From Halomonas heilongjiangensis (GTDB lineage: Bacteria; Pseudomonadota; Gammaproteobacteria; Pseudomonadales; Halomonadaceae): a DNA stretch of 64,000 nucleotides. How positions within the stretch are numbered: the stretch's first letter is position 1; each line of letters opens with the position of its first letter. The notes under the pieces were generated by a model. It saw only the letters and a program-made list of their open reading frames with translations, searched no databases and was not told the DNA's origin. Where the stretch lies: assembly GCF_002879645.1 (NCBI RefSeq), contig NZ_PNRE01000065.1, positions 1 through 64,000 of the forward strand, given 5' to 3'. Positions 53,887 to 62,420 of this stretch are shown here, in pieces. The position numbers and the translations under genes are program-made.

Positions 53887-54559
53887 CGATATCTGTCAGT
53901 CGATAGCCGGTGCCCGGCAAAGTCAGCAGCATGGGGTAGGGAAACGGTTTGTCGAGCACCTGGCGCAGCGTATGGATATGGGTGCGCAAGGCATCGCTGT
54001 TCGGCGGGTTATCGCCCCACACCTCGCGCTCAAGCACTTCACGGGGCATCAGCGCCGGTGCAGCGCGCATCAGTGCGGTGAGGATCTTGTAACCCGTCGG
54101 CGTCGGGTCGAGTGGCTGCCCGGCACGTGTGGCCTGGCTGGTGCTGGTATCCAGCCGAAGCTCGCCGAAGGTCAGGACGGATTGCACATGCTCGTTGCGC
54201 GCACGGCGTATCAGCGCCTTCAGACGCGCGTCCAGCTCGGGGAGGGAATAGGGTTTGACCAGGTAGTCGTCGGCGCCGACCTCGAATCCGGTCAGTTTGT
54301 CGTGCACCGTGTCACGCGCGGTCAGCATCAGGATCGGCGTCGCCAGGCGATACTCCCGGCGCAGCGTCCGGCATACCTCCACGCCATCCATGCCCGGCAG
54401 CGACAGGTCGAGGACAATCGCATCATGGAAGGAGCCCGTTGCGCAGGGGATACCGGCATTGCCGTTGCGCGCCACGTCCAGCGTGTAGCCAAGTGGTTCC
54501 AGATATCCGTACAGATTCGCGATGATATCCGGGTTGTCCTCAATAATCAGCACATGCAT
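53876..54559 (-). CDS. OmpR-family response regulator (QseB-like)
   Basis: The protein has 227 residues from MHVLIIEDNPDIIANLYGYL. Phospho-acceptor aspartate in AIVLDLSLPGMDG, lysine in DDYLVKPYSLPELD; C-terminal winged helix with LMPREVLEREVWGDNPPNSD. The frame extends to 54589, but MHVLIIEDN is the family start. Confidence 0.85.
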   Translation of the reverse strand: MHVLIIEDNPDIIANLYGYLEPLGYTLDVARNGNAGIPCATGSFHDAIVLDLSLPGMDGVEVCRTLRREYRLATPILMLTARDTVHDKLTGFEVGADDYLVKPYSLPELDARLKALIRRARNEHVQSVLTFGELRLDTSTSQATRAGQPLDPTPTGYKILTALMRAAPALMPREVLEREVWGDNPPNSDALRTHIHTLRQVLDKPFPYPMLLTLPGTGYRLTDIDET

Positions 54560-54750
54560 GAGTTTCCCGTCTAACTTCCTGTGCGGCATTCAGCATGACT
54601 GATCCTACCCCATCTGCTGGGCAAAGGCTTCGCAGGTGTCGGAAGCCCCTCCGGAGTCAGCAAGTGTTCCTGACGCTGCTGAAGGCCGCTGGACACTCGA
54701 CGAGGGGTTGGACACGCTCGGCCCGCCCCTGAGGGAATGTGCTCGCGCCG

Positions 54751-55617
54751 TCACAAGGGCTGCCCGGACGCGAGCCTGAGAGCCAGAGTTCTTGCCAACT
54801 CACCCGCCCAATTCACCGAAACCAGAGGATGCCCCGTGGGGGAACTGACCAACACGATATCGATGCTGGGCAGCGCCGGCATTTCATGGGTGGCATCGAC
54901 TTCGATCAAATCAGGCGGCAAGGAGGCCGTGGCAGCGGCGGTAATGGCGTTTCCCTGTCGAACCAGAGCCATCAAGGCACCGGCGTTGGCACTGAGTGCC
55001 TTGATGCGATAGGGACGGTGCGTCTTGTTCAGGCCATCCAGGGCCGAGCTGTGGAATTTGCAGTCGGCTTCGTACAGGGCCAAGGGCAAGGCTTCGTACC
55101 GGTGCCAGTCGAATTGCGGGTGCTGTATCCAGATCCCCCTATCGAGCGTCAGGACATGGCCTTCATCACTGTTGATCGCTCGAGTCAGGATGGCCAGGTC
55201 CAGTGCTCCCTCATCCAGCAGGTTTTTCAGTTTGCTGGTCGGTGCGCAGGTCAGCTGCAGTTGTACTCTGGGGTGTTGGTCATGAATGGTATCCACCAAC
55301 AAGGGAAGCAGGCTCTGGGCGTAGTCATCCGGACTGCCGAGGCGCAGCGGAGGCAGAGAGGCGTCCGTTCTCAGTTGGCTGAGTGCTTCGTCGTGCAGGG
55401 CCAGCAAGCGGCGGGTGTAGCTGACGAGACGCTTGCCGTCGTTGGTGAGCTCCAGGTTGCGGCCTTCCTTGAAGAACAAGCTGCAGCCTGCCTGCTCTTC
55501 CAGGCGCTTCATTTGCATGCTGAGTGCGGCCTGTGTTCGGTGCACCTGGCGGGCGGCCCGGGTCAGGCTGCCGGTATCGACGACGGCGAGGTAGGTGCGA
55601 AGGAGATCGATATCCAT
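54751..55617 (-). CDS. LysR-family transcriptional regulator
   Basis: The protein has 288 residues. Winged helix: YLAVVDTGSLTRAARQVHRT and ALSMQMKRLEEQAG. Effector domain from residue about 90 (LRLGSPDDYAQSLLPLLVDT). Divergent from the glutathione transferase gene 153 nt away, which it may control. Confidence 0.85.
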   Translation of the reverse strand: MDIDLLRTYLAVVDTGSLTRAARQVHRTQAALSMQMKRLEEQAGCSLFFKEGRNLELTNDGKRLVSYTRRLLALHDEALSQLRTDASLPPLRLGSPDDYAQSLLPLLVDTIHDQHPRVQLQLTCAPTSKLKNLLDEGALDLAILTRAINSDEGHVLTLDRGIWIQHPQFDWHRYEALPLALYEADCKFHSSALDGLNKTHRPYRIKALSANAGALMALVRQGNAITAAATASLPPDLIEVDATHEMPALPSIDIVLVSSPTGHPLVSVNWAGELARTLALRLASGQPL

Positions 55618-55770
55618 GTAACGGGGGCTCCTCTATCCATCAGCCCCACTTATGGCTGATATTATTTCTATTCGATTGTCGATACTCGGGAAACACGGAA
55701 CACTGTCGTCCGGTGTTCGGGGTTGGATGCCAGACCGGCTGCCTTCTCGTTCAATTCACTGGAGACGACG

Positions 55771-56373
55771 ATGATCTTGCACGACTACCTGCCCTCCGGC
55801 AACGGCTATAAAGTGCGCCTGTTGCTTGACCTGCTGGACCAGCCCTATGAATATCGTCATTACGATATCGTTCGTGGAGAAACCCGAACCCCCGAATTCC
55901 TGCGCAAGAATCCGGCCGGCAAGGTCCCGGTGCTGGAACTCGACGATGGCCGCTTTCTCAGCGAATCCAACGCCATCCTCTACTACCTGGCCCAAGGGAC
56001 CGACTATTGGCCGGAGGGCCGCTGGGATCAGGCCCAGGTCCTGCGCTGGATGAGTTTTGAGCAATACAGTCACGAGCCCAACATCGCCACACCGCGCTTC
56101 TGGTTGACGCATCTTGGTCTGAACGAGGAACGCAAGGCACAGCTGGCCGGCAAGCAGGCGTTGGGGCGGGCGGCGTTGGCGGTGATGGACGATCACTTGG
56201 CGCGACAGGCCTGGTTCGTCGCGGATCGCTACACCATCGCGGATATCGCCCTTTATGCCTATACCCATGTGGCGCAAGAGGGCGGATTCACATTGGCGGA
56301 CTATCCCAACGTTTGCCGATGGCTGGAGCGAGTTGCGTCCCACCCGAACCACCGTCCGATCACGGAAGAATAG
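55771..56373 (+). CDS. Glutathione S-transferase family protein
   Basis: The protein has 200 residues. N-terminal thioredoxin fold: LPSGNGYKVRLLLDLLDQPY (Ser-type active site), NPAGKVPVLELDDGRFLSES with the cis-proline and SES glutathione site. C-terminal helical domain with WFVADRYTIADIALYAYTHV. It likely conjugates or reduces an electrophile with glutathione. Starts after CTGGAGACGACG. Confidence 0.87.
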   Translation: MILHDYLPSGNGYKVRLLLDLLDQPYEYRHYDIVRGETRTPEFLRKNPAGKVPVLELDDGRFLSESNAILYYLAQGTDYWPEGRWDQAQVLRWMSFEQYSHEPNIATPRFWLTHLGLNEERKAQLAGKQALGRAALAVMDDHLARQAWFVADRYTIADIALYAYTHVAQEGGFTLADYPNVCRWLERVASHPNHRPITEE

Positions 56374-56388
56374 GGGATTGATACCGAC

Positions 56389-56436
56389 GAGCTGGCGGTG
56401 CTGCTCGCCGTCAGCTGCGTGTGCCTACTGCTCGAA
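56389..56436 (+). pseudogene. Tail fragment of a LysE-family gene
   Basis: Sixteen codons read ELAVLLAVSCVCLLLE, matching the end of the intact LysE gene (TLAVLLAASCVYLLVE at 57936-57983) at about 38 of 45 aligned bases. No upstream part remains. It is a remnant of a related gene lost next to the GST gene. Confidence 0.6.
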
Positions 56437-56625
56437 GGAGGCAGACGGGGTAGCCGGCGAAGCATTTTCGTTCTGCAGTGCCTCGTCAGCCCCTGGGAGA
56501 TGCAGCGAATGCCTCTCGAAGCAGCCCGTTCAGCAGCAGCGTCACTCGCCACCACATTCGAAGCATGAGCGCCGCCCTGCCGGTACAGCGGGTGGGGCGA
56601 CCGATCATTGACGAATCGGGCGCCC

Positions 56626-57213
56626 CTATGGGCTCCCGTCGGAGCCCGTGTTTGCCGTTTCACGGCCCGGGACCTCGTACCGCAGTTCCGCGAAGCCCTC
56701 ACCGAGCCGCAGGGCCGAAACCAGCCGGAGGGAGGGCGAGGTGATCCTGCGCGGTAGCAGCGGCTTGCCGGACCCCAGCGTGACCGAGCCAACCTGCACG
56801 ATGATCTCATCGAGCAAGCCAGCGTCGTAGAATTGTCCCACCAGCCCACCGCCGCCGACCAGCCAGAGATTCCTCCCATTTGCCGCCGCCCGCATCTGCT
56901 CATACGCGGGGCCAACATCACCCTGCACGAACCGGATGTCGGCGCCGGGTATGCCTGGCTGCTCACGACTGGAGAAGACCCAGGCCGGCTGTTCGTACGG
57001 CCACTCGCCCGGGTTCGCCGAACCTGGCCTGATGACGTGCCGCAGCATCCACTCGTAGGTGGTAGAGCCCATCGCCAGGGCCCCTACCGCCTTGATGAAC
57101 TGGGGGTAGCCCGTCTGGTTGATATCCCCCAGCGGGAACAGCCACTCGAGCGAGTCCTCGGGTGTGGCGATGAAGCCGTCGAGGCTCGCGGCCGTGTAGT
57201 ATTGGGTTCGCAT
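56626..57213 (-). CDS. Dihydrofolate reductase-family (RibD C-terminal-like) protein
   Basis: The protein has 195 residues. Starts MRTQYYTAASLDGFIATPED, the classic RibD_C/DHFR-like opening; ALAMGSTTYEWMLRH and NLWLVGGGGLVGQFYDAGLL supply the NADPH-binding and core motifs. Not a true folate enzyme by these features; substrates of this family are mostly unknown. A GGGCTCC/GGAGCCC hairpin lies just inside its 3' end (56630-56647). Confidence 0.82.
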   Translation of the reverse strand: MRTQYYTAASLDGFIATPEDSLEWLFPLGDINQTGYPQFIKAVGALAMGSTTYEWMLRHVIRPGSANPGEWPYEQPAWVFSSREQPGIPGADIRFVQGDVGPAYEQMRAAANGRNLWLVGGGGLVGQFYDAGLLDEIIVQVGSVTLGSGKPLLPRRITSPSLRLVSALRLGEGFAELRYEVPGRETANTGSDGSP

Positions 57214-57392
57214 CGCTCAGCCATCCTGGTTTCGTGGCGCCTGTCTCGCCCACCAAGATAGTAGAAAAACTCAACGCCCAACTGAACCGCACCGGGGAGA
57301 CTCCCTTCGGCTGCACGGGCACCTCAATTTCGTTCAATACGGCGCGCAGCCGCCATTGCACACTTCGGCCATTGCCACCCAGGAGAGTGACG

Positions 57393-57986
57393 ATGAGCCT
57401 TGCTTTGATGCTGCCGATGTCGGCGTTTGCCCTTGCGGCCTCGATCTCGCCGGGGCCGGTGAACCTGGTGTGCCTGAGCAGCGGTACCCGCTACCCGCTT
57501 TCGAAGGGGCTGGTGTTCGTCACCGGCGCCACCCTGGGCTTTGTCGCCCTGTTCATCGCCGTGGGGCTGGGGCTCTATTCGCTGCTGGCGGTGGTGCCGG
57601 GGCTTCAGGAAGCGCTGCGCTGGGCCGGGGTCGCGTTCCTGCTCTACCTGAGCGTTAGGTTGGCCCGGGACGACGGCCGCCTGCCGGAGGGCGGCAGCCA
57701 TGAGGCGCCGGGCTTCCTGAGCGGGGCCCTGATGCAGTGGCTCAACCCCAAGGCCTGGTTGGCCTCGGCCTCAGGCATCGGCGCCTATACCAGTGGCAGC
57801 GACCTGCAACAGGTCATCATCTTTGCCCTGCTCTATCTGCCCATCTGCTGGCTGTCGCTGGGGAGCTGGGTCTACGCCGGTGCCTTCCTGCGCCGCTACG
57901 TCCACCGCCCCGCGGTGCTGGTCACGATCAACCGCACGCTGGCGGTACTGCTCGCCGCCAGCTGCGTCTACCTGCTGGTCGAGTAA
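57393..57986 (+). CDS. LysE/RhtB-family amino-acid exporter
   Basis: The protein has 197 residues with six helices. Family motifs: ASISPGPVNLVCLSSGTRYP near residue 16 and MQWLNPKAWLASASGIGAYT near 112. Exports amino acids or analogues. Start at 57393 follows AGGAGAGTGACG. Its 3' end overlaps a truncated SnoaL-like gene on the other strand. Confidence 0.87.
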   Translation: MSLALMLPMSAFALAASISPGPVNLVCLSSGTRYPLSKGLVFVTGATLGFVALFIAVGLGLYSLLAVVPGLQEALRWAGVAFLLYLSVRLARDDGRLPEGGSHEAPGFLSGALMQWLNPKAWLASASGIGAYTSGSDLQQVIIFALLYLPICWLSLGSWVYAGAFLRRYVHRPAVLVTINRTLAVLLAASCVYLLVE

Positions 57987-58126
57987 GTACGGGTTAGGCC
58001 GAGGTCATGTGAGTAGTTCTCGAAGCCAACGTCCTGGGCAAGCACGGCCAGCATCCCTGCGATGTCGAAGTGGTTGTAGGCGGTGAGGTATCGCTGTATC
58101 AGCTCGCGCTTCGTCGAGTCGTCCAT
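57968..58126 (-). pseudogene. SnoaL/NTF2-like protein, 5' fragment
   Basis: ATG 58126 after AGGAGTGCTCC gives MDDSTKRELIQRYLTAYNHF then DIAGMLAVLAQDVGFENYSH, a textbook SnoaL-like start. After about 42 residues the frame runs into the end of the LysE gene and stops (TAG 57968). Normal proteins of this family are about 110-140 residues. The LysE gene has replaced the remainder. Confidence 0.65.
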
Positions 58127-58166
58127 GGAGCACTCCTGTCAGGCCAACCATCAAGGGAATCCGCGC

Positions 58167-58535
58167 TCAGGTGCTGATCGCATTGGTGAAGGTCAGCTTG
58201 TTGCCAAACGGATCGGCTATGGTCATGTCCTTGCTGCCCCACGGCATTTCTTCCAGCCCCGGCTTGGCGTACTTGTAGTCGGCCGCATGCAGCTGCTGAT
58301 GGAATGCCCCGAGTTCGTCGGTTTCGATCCGCAGCGCCGCACCGGGACTACAGTCGCCGTGGTGCTCGGAGAGGTGCAGAACGCAGCCGTCCCTGGAGAC
58401 CTGCATGTACAGCGGCATGCCTTCCGCGAAGCGATGCTCCCAATCCACCTTGAAGCCCAGGAAACCAACGTAGAATTCCCTGGCCTTCTCTTCATCGAAG
58501 ATCCGCAGTATCGGTGTCGTCTTGCCGAAGCTCAT
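58167..58535 (-). CDS. Glyoxalase/bleomycin-resistance (VOC) family protein
   Basis: The protein has 122 residues. N-terminal TPILRIFDEEKAREFYVGFL and GFKVDWEHRF are the VOC opening; CVLHLSEHHGDCSPGAALRI and SKDMTIADPFGNKLTFTNAI form the second module. The size and LHLSEHHGD pattern match the Ble-type group, which binds bleomycin-like drugs, but resistance is not established. About 40 nt from the SnoaL fragment on the same strand. Confidence 0.82.
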   Translation of the reverse strand: MSFGKTTPILRIFDEEKAREFYVGFLGFKVDWEHRFAEGMPLYMQVSRDGCVLHLSEHHGDCSPGAALRIETDELGAFHQQLHAADYKYAKPGLEEMPWGSKDMTIADPFGNKLTFTNAIST

Positions 58536-58612
58536 TTCGCTGAGTTTCCTTTGCCTTAGGGTGAGCTTCGCGAAGAACGGTCACTCTCGTGAAGCAAGCT
58601 GGGCATGCATGG

Positions 58613-58834
58613 TCAAGGACTACGCTGCTGCCCGATACAGAGTAGCTGAGACAATGATGACATCGAGACAGACGCACTCGAGTATTCCCTTATGCTGCGA
58701 CGGCGCTCAATCCAGCCAACCAACGAATCAGATTCATACGCTTCCGGTGCAGGCAAGTCGAAGATCATGCACGTCCTCCCTTTGCATCGCATGAAGTTCA
58801 GGCACGGCGAAACGATCCCTTGGCGAATGATCAT
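58613..58834 (-). pseudogene. SagB-type nitroreductase, N-terminal fragment
   Basis: The frame contains DLPAPEAYESDSLVGWIERR then RSIREYSSASVSMSSLSQLL, the RRSxREY opening of SagB/ThcOx-type FMN dehydrogenases. It breaks off after LCIGQQRSP at TAG. SagB proteins are about 200-500 residues. The fragment lies 17 nt downstream of the OsmC-YcaO gene on the same strand. A start at MRCKGRTCMIFDLP (58792) is likely. Confidence 0.6.
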
Positions 58835-58851
58835 GCAATAACGCCATTCTG

Positions 58852-61041
58852 TTATGCGCCACCGGCCCTGGCGGCACGCGCGGCGTGCAGCTTCTTGTAG
58901 CTTTCGACCAGGCGCTGGTGCTTCTCCAGGCCTTCCAGCTGCATGCTGGTCGGCGTCAGGCCATGGAATCGCACCTCGCCTCTCACCGAGCCGACCACCG
59001 CCTCCATGGTCGCTTCGCCAAACATGCGCCTGAGGTTGTAGAGGAAGTCGTCCAGCGCCAGCTCGTCATCGAGGACGATCTCCAGCACCGCATTCACCGC
59101 ACGGTAGAACAGCCCGCGCTCGACGGTGTTGTCGTTGTACTGCAGGAACATCTCGACCCGCTCGAGGGCCTCTTCATGCTGTTGCAGGGCGAGGTTGATC
59201 AACAGCTTCAGCTCGAGGATGGTCAGCTGCCCCCAGTCGGTGTTCTCGTCGAACTCGATGCCGATCAGGGTGATGATGTCCATGTGGTCGTCGAGCTGGC
59301 TCTCTTCCAGGCGCTCCAGCAGGTCGGCCAGCCGATCGTCACTCAAGGCGTGGAGGTTGAGGATGTCTTCTCGATAATCCAGGGCCATGTTGGTGTTGTC
59401 CCAGATCAGGTCATCCACCGGGTACACCTCGGAGTAGCCCGGCACCAGGATCCGGCAGACCGGCGCACCCAGGTCCTCATGCACGGCCATGTACACTTCC
59501 TTGCCCAACCCTTCCAGGATGCCGAACAGGGTCGCCGCTTCTTCCTCGTTGGTGCCGGAGAAATCCCAGTCGCTGAACTCGACATCGCTCCTGGCGCTGA
59601 AGAAGCGCCACGAGACCAGCCCCGAGGAGTCGATGAAGTGCTCGACGAAGTTATTCGGCTCCGAAACGGCCTGCGAGTTGAAGGTCGGCGGCAGGAAGTC
59701 GTTCAGGCCTTCCAGGCTGCGGCCCTGCAGCAGCTCGGTGAGGCTGCGCTCCAGCGCCACCTCGAAGCTGGGGTGCGCGCCGAAGGAGGCGAACACGCCG
59801 CCGGTGCGCGGGTTCATCAGGGTCACGCACATGACCGGGAACCGGCCACCCAGGGAGGCGTCCTTGACCAGCACCGGGAAGCCCTGCGCCTCCAGCGCCT
59901 GGATGCCTTCGAGAATCTCGGGGTAGCGCTGCAGCACCGCCATGGGCACGTCCGGCAGCGCGAGTTCCTGCTCGAGGATCTCCCTCTTCACCGCCCGCTC
60001 GAAGATCTCCGACAGGCACTGCACCTGCGCCTCTTGCAGCGTGTTGCCGGCGCTCATGCCGTTGCTGAGGTACAGGTTCTCGATCAGGTTCGAGGGGAAA
60101 TAGACCACCTCGCCATCCGACTGGCGCACGAAGGGCAAGGCGACGATGCCACGCTCCGCCTTGCCGGAGTTGGTATCGATCAGGTGCGAGCCGCGCAGCT
60201 CGCCCTCCGGGTCGTAGATCTCCCGGCAGTACGCGTCGAGGATGCCTTCGGGCAGCGCGTCGTTCGGCCCTGGCTTGAACCACTCCTCGTCGGGGTAGTG
60301 GACGAAGGCGCTATTGGCGATCTCTTCGCCGAAGAACTGGTCGTTGTAGAAGAAGTTGCAGCTCAGGCGCTCGATGAACTCGCCCAGCGCCGAACAGAGT
60401 GCGCTCTCCTTGGTGGCCCCCTTGCCATTGGTAAAGCACATGTTTGATGCGGCGTCGCGAATGTGCAGCGACCACACGTGGGGCACGATGTTGCGCCAGG
60501 AGGCGATCTCGATCTTCATGCCCAGGTCCGCCAGGATGGTCGACATGTTGGCGATGGTCTGCTCCAGCGGCAGGTCCTTGCCCTCGATCCAGGTGTTGGC
60601 CTCCTCGTCGGGCTTGACCATCAGCAGGGCCTGGGCATCCTCGTCGAGGTTCTCCACCGTTTCGATCTGGAACTCAGGGCCGGTCTGCACCACCTTCTTG
60701 ACCGTGCAACGCTCGATCGAGCGCAGGATGCCTTCATGATCTTTCGCGGAGATATCTTCCGGCAACTCGACCTGGATCTTGAAGATCTGGTTATAACGAT
60801 TTTCCGGATCGACGATGTTGTTCTGCGACAGGCGAATGTTCTCGGTGGGAATATTACGCGCCAGACAATACACTCGAACGAAATAGGCCGCGCAGAGTGC
60901 GGAAGACGCCAGGAAGTAGTCGAAGGGACTTGGCGCCGAGCCGTCGCCCTTGTAGCGAATGGGCTGATCGGTGATGACGGTGAAATCGTCAAACTTGGCT
61001 TCAAGCCTGAGATTTTCAAGAAAATTGACTTTGATTTCCAT
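58852..61041 (-). CDS. OsmC-domain/YcaO-domain fusion protein
   Basis: The protein has 729 residues. Residues 1-135 are OsmC-like (PSPFDYFLASSALCAAYFVR with the cysteine helix, then RCTVKKVVQTGPEFQIETVE). Residues about 150-600 form the YcaO ATP-dependent cyclodehydratase-type fold (KESALCSALGEFIERLSCNF, SGKAERGIVALPFVRQSDGE, EAQVQCLSEIFERAVKREIL). The end has a helical tail (LEKHQRLVESYKKLHAARAA). E. coli YcaO helps ribosomal protein S12 methylthiolation with RimO; similar use is inference. No leader peptide or other TOMM gene is nearby except the SagB fragment. Confidence 0.88.
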   Translation of the reverse strand: MEIKVNFLENLRLEAKFDDFTVITDQPIRYKGDGSAPSPFDYFLASSALCAAYFVRVYCLARNIPTENIRLSQNNIVDPENRYNQIFKIQVELPEDISAKDHEGILRSIERCTVKKVVQTGPEFQIETVENLDEDAQALLMVKPDEEANTWIEGKDLPLEQTIANMSTILADLGMKIEIASWRNIVPHVWSLHIRDAASNMCFTNGKGATKESALCSALGEFIERLSCNFFYNDQFFGEEIANSAFVHYPDEEWFKPGPNDALPEGILDAYCREIYDPEGELRGSHLIDTNSGKAERGIVALPFVRQSDGEVVYFPSNLIENLYLSNGMSAGNTLQEAQVQCLSEIFERAVKREILEQELALPDVPMAVLQRYPEILEGIQALEAQGFPVLVKDASLGGRFPVMCVTLMNPRTGGVFASFGAHPSFEVALERSLTELLQGRSLEGLNDFLPPTFNSQAVSEPNNFVEHFIDSSGLVSWRFFSARSDVEFSDWDFSGTNEEEAATLFGILEGLGKEVYMAVHEDLGAPVCRILVPGYSEVYPVDDLIWDNTNMALDYREDILNLHALSDDRLADLLERLEESQLDDHMDIITLIGIEFDENTDWGQLTILELKLLINLALQQHEEALERVEMFLQYNDNTVERGLFYRAVNAVLEIVLDDELALDDFLYNLRRMFGEATMEAVVGSVRGEVRFHGLTPTSMQLEGLEKHQRLVESYKKLHAARAARAGGA

Positions 61042-61311
61042 TAACTGGGTACCGGGTGTTTAACCTTGAACAGGGGAAGGGCGTGAGGCTGCCGCCGTAT
61101 GGGGCGTGATGGTATCACCTGACAATCGGCCGCTGAAAGCGAAGCGGCGCTGCCCGGCGCAGCCGCGCATGCGCCAACATTGGCCTCGGCCGGCTCGAGG
61201 TGCCTTGCGTGAGCGACCATTCCCCATCGAAACGACGGCCCAGCCTGGCAACGGTGCCCTATCACCGTCATGCTGAGGCGTGCAGAATCGCGACGAAGGC
61301 CGGGAAGCACG

Positions 61312-62229
61312 ATGCCAACACTGATCGATTTTCACGCCGCGGATGAGGCCGCACGCTGGCACCCCATCACTGATGGCGTGATGGGCGGCGTCTCTCACGG
61401 CGCCATGCACGCGGAGCCGGCCAACAGCGTCTTCTCGGGCGAGCTTTCGCTGAGCGACGGCGGCGGCTTTGCCTCGCTACGACGCGAGCCGCACTCCCAT
61501 CGGCTGGCAGACTACCCGGGGCTGTGCCTCGAGGCGTGTGGCGACGGGCGCCGCTACCAGTTGCGCCTGTATAACAACCAGTTGATCGACGGCGCCGCCT
61601 ATCGTGCCGTCTTTCAGCCCCCCGCGGGTGAATGGCGGCGCATCGCCCTGCCCTGGAACGCTTTCGAGCCGGTCTTTCGTGGCCGCCTGCTGGAGGATGC
61701 CCCACCACTGGCGCCGGACGATATCCAGCAGATCGGCCTGCTGATTGCCGACCGACGCGATGGCCCCTTCCGTCTGGCGTTGTCCCGACTCGAGACGCTC
61801 AGCGAGGAATCGGCAACCGGCGCAAGCCAGGAAATAGCCTCTTCCCCTCGACTGCGCCTGGTTTACGACGGCGAATGCCCGATATGCCGACGCTACGTGC
61901 GCTGGCAGCGCATCCGCAAGGAGGTCGGCGAACTCGAGTTGATCGACGCCAGGCAGGACAGCGAAGCGCGCCAGGAACTCACGGCCCTGGGCATCGACCT
62001 CGACCAGGGCTTCGCCCTGCAGATCGGCAAGCGCTGGTACCACGGTAGCGAAGCCCTGCATCGCCTCACCCTGCTCGGCACCCGCAGCGGTGTGTTCAAC
62101 CGGCTAATGTATCGGCTATTTGCCAGCCCCGGTCGTGCTGCACGGATCTATCCACTGCTCAGGGCGTGTCGGAATGGACTGTTGAGGGTGTTGGGGAAGC
62201 CACGCATCGGCACTACGAGGCATTGGTAA
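61312..62229 (+). CDS. CIA30 (NDUFAF1-like) domain fused to a DCC-type thiol-disulfide domain
   Basis: The protein has 305 residues from MPTLIDFHAADEAARWHPIT. Residues 10-165 are CIA30/CBM11-like (GVMGGVSHGAMHAEPANSVF, GGGFASLRREP, RIALPWNAFEPVFRG). Residues about 180-300 are a DUF393/DCC domain with the signature LRLVYDGECPICRRYVRWQR (DxxCxxC). CIA30 proteins assist complex I assembly in eukaryotes; bacterial roles are unclear. An earlier ATG at 61270 adds a basic extension and is less likely. Confidence 0.85.
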   Translation: MPTLIDFHAADEAARWHPITDGVMGGVSHGAMHAEPANSVFSGELSLSDGGGFASLRREPHSHRLADYPGLCLEACGDGRRYQLRLYNNQLIDGAAYRAVFQPPAGEWRRIALPWNAFEPVFRGRLLEDAPPLAPDDIQQIGLLIADRRDGPFRLALSRLETLSEESATGASQEIASSPRLRLVYDGECPICRRYVRWQRIRKEVGELELIDARQDSEARQELTALGIDLDQGFALQIGKRWYHGSEALHRLTLLGTRSGVFNRLMYRLFASPGRAARIYPLLRACRNGLLRVLGKPRIGTTRHW

Positions 62230-62420
62230 AGGTAACGCCCTTTTTGAACCGGCTACCGATACGTTCCGTTAACATCGTCGGCGATGAGTACCCGCCCGGT
62301 GTATCTTTCTCGCTACCGCTAAGTCCGCAAACTTTACGAACTTCAACATGCCGTAACACCTGAGTCCTGGGCTGTTGAAACGGATCGCCACATCGGGTTA
62401 TGGCAAGTTAATAAACACAC

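Noticed and set aside
57241-57310. Fragment of a TctC binding protein (KIVEKLNAQLNR)
   Set aside because: Only about a dozen residues fit; could be chance.
58780-58857. Third attC site after the YcaO gene (GCATAAC core)
   Set aside because: Only one core is present; no matching GTTRRRY partner or paired L arms at a sensible distance.
58852-61041. Azole-peptide (TOMM) biosynthesis cluster
   Set aside because: No precursor peptide, no intact SagB or E1-like partner; OsmC-YcaO proteins are normally stand-alone.
61042-61311. Gene or riboswitch between the YcaO and CIA30-DCC genes
   Set aside because: Frames are antisense or random-looking and no known riboswitch core was recognised; treated as a divergent promoter region.
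62230-62420. Small gene in the gap between the CIA30-DCC and AraC genes
   Set aside because: Only short frames without a start context or recognisable motif; no hairpin terminator seen either.
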